DNA of 7,404 bases. Source: Dethiothermospora halolimnae. GTDB lineage: Bacteria > Bacillota > Clostridia > Tissierellales > VENL01. Below, piece after piece: positions 5,334-7,404 of the stretch (within the stretch, counting starts at the first letter, position 1; each line of letters begins with the position of its first letter). The notes beneath the pieces are model-generated. The model was not told the origin of the DNA. It searched no databases and saw only the letters and a list, made by a program, of their open reading frames with translations. The stretch is from NCBI RefSeq assembly GCF_037577855.1, contig NZ_JBAKFX010000100.1:1-7404 (forward strand), given 5' to 3'. The position numbers and the translations under genes were made by a program.

Positions 5334-6860
5334 TTGAAAAAGAAAAGAATATGGATACTAGTATTTATAGTCTGTATCATTTTAAATATAAATTTAACTT
5401 CATATGCTGATAAATTTTATTTTGATATCTTTGGGCACTGGGCTATTGATACTATAATGTGGGCTACAAATGAAGTTGAATTATTTTCAGGATATGAGGA
5501 TCGAACATTTAGACCAGATAATCCTATTTCTAGAGCTGAGTATGTAACTCTTCTATACAGAACAGCTAAGAAAAATGATGTTATTCAAAATGAAAAAGAT
5601 ATTCAAAAGGATAAAGGCTACATATATACTGATTTAAATGAAAAATTTTGGGCCTATAATGAAATTTTAACCATAGCACAATATTTAGATAACCATGACA
5701 CCAAGGTTAAATTTAATAAGATTTTTGACGGAGATAAATTTAAACCAAATAAGAATATAACAAGGGAAGAAGCTGTGGTATTACTTAGTGTATTTACCAC
5801 ACCACCTATAGAGGAAAAAAAGATTGACTTTGAAGATATAGATAGTGATTATAAATATTATGATGAAATAAAAAAACTAGTTAGCAACGGTATAATTAAT
5901 GGTTATGAAGATAATACCTTTAGACCCGAGGATAATATAACTAGAGCGGAGGCATCTAAGATATTTAAAGAATTTTATTCAGATATGAAGCTTTTAAGTA
6001 GCAATTATATTAAAGAATTTCAATTGATTGATAACCCTAATTATAAAAGATATTTATTGTTTGGGGATTATAATAACAAAGATTTTACAGACGAAGATTT
6101 TCTATATGCGAGGGCAGAGTCAACATTGGAGTATAAATCTATTGTCCATTATATTCCCTATGAGGAAAAACATTTATATGATCCAGAACCAATAAAGACT
6201 TTAATGAAACTGAGGGATTCTGGTTATTGGAATGTAGTAGGAACGAACTATTATTTATTAAAATATGGAAATTTAAATGAAGATAAGAAAGAGGAATTAT
6301 ATTATGAGCTACTAACGGACTATATAAACAGAAAAGATCTTGATAACTACGAATCTATTAAGATATTTGAGAACATTGATTATAGGATTTCGGATAGTGA
6401 AATTTTAATCAAAGCATTAGATAAGTGGCAAAAAACAGCCACAAGTATAGAGAGTAGGTATAATGCTGTATCTTTAAAATCTAAGGTATTATTTAAAAGT
6501 GATCAAATAGAAGAAGCTTTATATTTATTAAATAAACAAATACTAAGTACCTCTAGTTATAAGGAGGTTGATCCTGATATAAAAAAGACAATTATATTTA
6601 ATAAAGTATATATATTATATGAAACTAATAAGCTTTCAGAAGCCATGAAAACATTAGAAAAAGGATTGAGGGATACTAATAATAGATATGATAAGGAATT
6701 TAAAGGGGCTATGAAACAGATATTGGTAAAAGCAGATAATATGAATATTGAGATTGACAGAGAAAATAATAAATCGGAGGAAAATCTGATTTTAAAACCT
6801 AATATTGAAACAGAAGATGGGAATTCAGAAGAGGAAATAATGGAAGAAACAGAGTACTAA
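5334..6860 (+). CDS. Secreted SLH-domain cell-wall protein with TPR-like C-terminal region, 508 aa
   Basis: Exported envelope protein starting at TTG. Residues 1-25 are a signal peptide: basic KKKR, a hydrophobic core, and probable cleavage after SYA. Three SLH domains follow: about 28-77 (FGHWA, GYEDRTFRPDNPISRAE), 98-155 (GDKFKPNKNITREE) and 166-215 (NGYEDNTFRPEDNITRAE). Domains 1 and 3 keep the usual RAE motif; domain 2 has TREE. In known systems such triplets bind pyruvylated secondary cell-wall polymer and hold the protein to the wall. Residues about 220-470 are helical with tandem pairs such as EALYLLNKQIL and EAMKTLEKGLR that resemble TPR units, suggesting protein-protein contact. The last 30 residues are very acidic. 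The partner and exact role are unknown; at this length it is more likely an accessory wall protein than the main S-layer protein. Confidence 0.9.
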   Translation: MKKKRIWILVFIVCIILNINLTSYADKFYFDIFGHWAIDTIMWATNEVELFSGYEDRTFRPDNPISRAEYVTLLYRTAKKNDVIQNEKDIQKDKGYIYTDLNEKFWAYNEILTIAQYLDNHDTKVKFNKIFDGDKFKPNKNITREEAVVLLSVFTTPPIEEKKIDFEDIDSDYKYYDEIKKLVSNGIINGYEDNTFRPEDNITRAEASKIFKEFYSDMKLLSSNYIKEFQLIDNPNYKRYLLFGDYNNKDFTDEDFLYARAESTLEYKSIVHYIPYEEKHLYDPEPIKTLMKLRDSGYWNVVGTNYYLLKYGNLNEDKKEELYYELLTDYINRKDLDNYESIKIFENIDYRISDSEILIKALDKWQKTATSIESRYNAVSLKSKVLFKSDQIEEALYLLNKQILSTSSYKEVDPDIKKTIIFNKVYILYETNKLSEAMKTLEKGLRDTNNRYDKEFKGAMKQILVKADNMNIEIDRENNKSEENLILKPNIETEDGNSEEEIMEETEY

Positions 6861-6873
6861 AGGAGAAGATATT

Positions 6874-7284
6874 GTGATACATGTATTGGCTAAGGGTTTG
6901 ATAAGAAAAGAAGATTCAATATTATTAATAAAAAGAGATTTAAATTCTTCCTTTGGAGGAGGACTTTGGGATATACCCGGTGGAAAATTAGAGTTTGGAG
7001 AAGAAACAAAGGATGCTCTTTTAAGAGAAGTATATGAAGAAACAGCTTTAGATATAAATGTATTAAGGGTTTTAGACGTATGTTCTGGAATTAGTGATAA
7101 AAAAGGGAAGCAGTATATAACTATAATTTATTTGACTGATTATATGAAAGGAAAAATAAACCTTAATGAAGAACATGATGAATATATATGGGTTAAGTTA
7201 GATGAATTAGATAGATATAAGAGTGATATGGTGTATTATGCGAAACATGGTATAGAATATTATAAAGAACAAAATAAAATTTAA
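6874..7284 (+). CDS. Nudix hydrolase, 136 aa
   Basis: Predicted cytoplasmic pyrophosphohydrolase acting on a nucleoside diphosphate linked to another group, of the MutT-like type. The Nudix box runs from G37 to L59: G37, E43, then R51-E52 and E55-E56, which bind the metal. The box glycine near its end is replaced by alanine (EETAL where EExGU is usual); many active members vary there. The WDIPGGKLEFGEE stretch before it is typical. The substrate (8-oxo-dGTP, ADP-ribose, a cofactor or other) cannot be told. The start is GTG, with AAGGAG 8 bases upstream. It begins 13 bases after the SLH gene with no promoter between, so it is read on the same transcript, and a terminator follows at once. Confidence 0.92.
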   Translation: MIHVLAKGLIRKEDSILLIKRDLNSSFGGGLWDIPGGKLEFGEETKDALLREVYEETALDINVLRVLDVCSGISDKKGKQYITIIYLTDYMKGKINLNEEHDEYIWVKLDELDRYKSDMVYYAKHGIEYYKEQNKI

Positions 7285-7293
7285 AGTTTTTAT

Positions 7294-7324
7294 GGGACAC
7301 AAGTATTGTGTCTCTATTTTATTT
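7294..7324 (+). terminator. Rho-independent terminator after the Nudix gene
   Basis: GGGACACAA (7294-7302) pairs with TTGTGTCTC (7306-7314) around a GTA loop, nine pairs with one G-U, followed by TATTTTATTT. It begins 10 bases after the stop codon and closes the SLH-Nudix operon. The rest of the window (7325-7404) is AT-rich with no gene visible. Confidence 0.88.
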
Positions 7325-7404
7325 ATGGAATTTATATCAAACTTATGAAAATTTTAATATTTATAAAAGATAAGTAAGTAAAATAATAAATATATTTATA
7401 TAAT

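Overview
The window comes from a very AT-rich bacterial chromosome, most likely a Clostridia-type Firmicute (Bacillota). The support is: tRNA genes with encoded CCA packed a few bases apart, strong AGGAGG-type ribosome sites, TTG and GTG starts, heavy use of ATA codons, and an S-layer-homology (SLH) protein. No genus can be named from the sequence alone.

Layout. (1) Positions 1-922 are the distal part of a tRNA array on the + strand: the 3' end of a tRNA-Ser, then [CAT tRNA - Trp - Pro - Ile] twice as a near-perfect 360-bp tandem duplication, a third CAT tRNA, and tRNA-Phe. A long perfect hairpin (945-989) ends it. (2) Positions 990-1262 have no confident gene, but hold a 27-bp tandem repeat (three units), two short perfect palindromes and several inverted repeats; a small reverse-strand frame runs through the repeat. 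(3) A DEDD-type RNase H-fold exonuclease resembling YprB lies on the - strand (1263-2279), convergent with the tRNA array. (4) Divergent from it, behind a very good sigma-A-type promoter, is a 705-706-residue DNA adenine methyltransferase (NPPY motif, Eco57I/type IIG class, TaqI-like specificity region). It is followed in the same operon by an unrecognised protein of about 185 residues. No nuclease domain is visible in the methyltransferase and no restriction gene lies beside it, so it looks like an orphan enzyme. Its C-terminal two thirds recall CamA, the sporulation-linked orphan methyltransferase of Clostridioides difficile (from memory, not aligned). (5) A second operon (TTGACA-17-TGTAAT promoter) encodes a secreted SLH cell-wall-anchored protein and a Nudix hydrolase 13 bases downstream, closed by a rho-independent terminator at 7294-7324.

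How the parts fit. The tRNA array is a translation locus whose 360-bp direct repeats should be prone to copy-number change. The methyltransferase and its small partner form a candidate epigenetic or defence unit. The SLH protein belongs to the cell envelope; the Nudix enzyme seems to share its transcript without an obvious functional link. The methyltransferase/partner pair and the repeat-rich segment beside the tRNA array are the least ordinary parts of the window.
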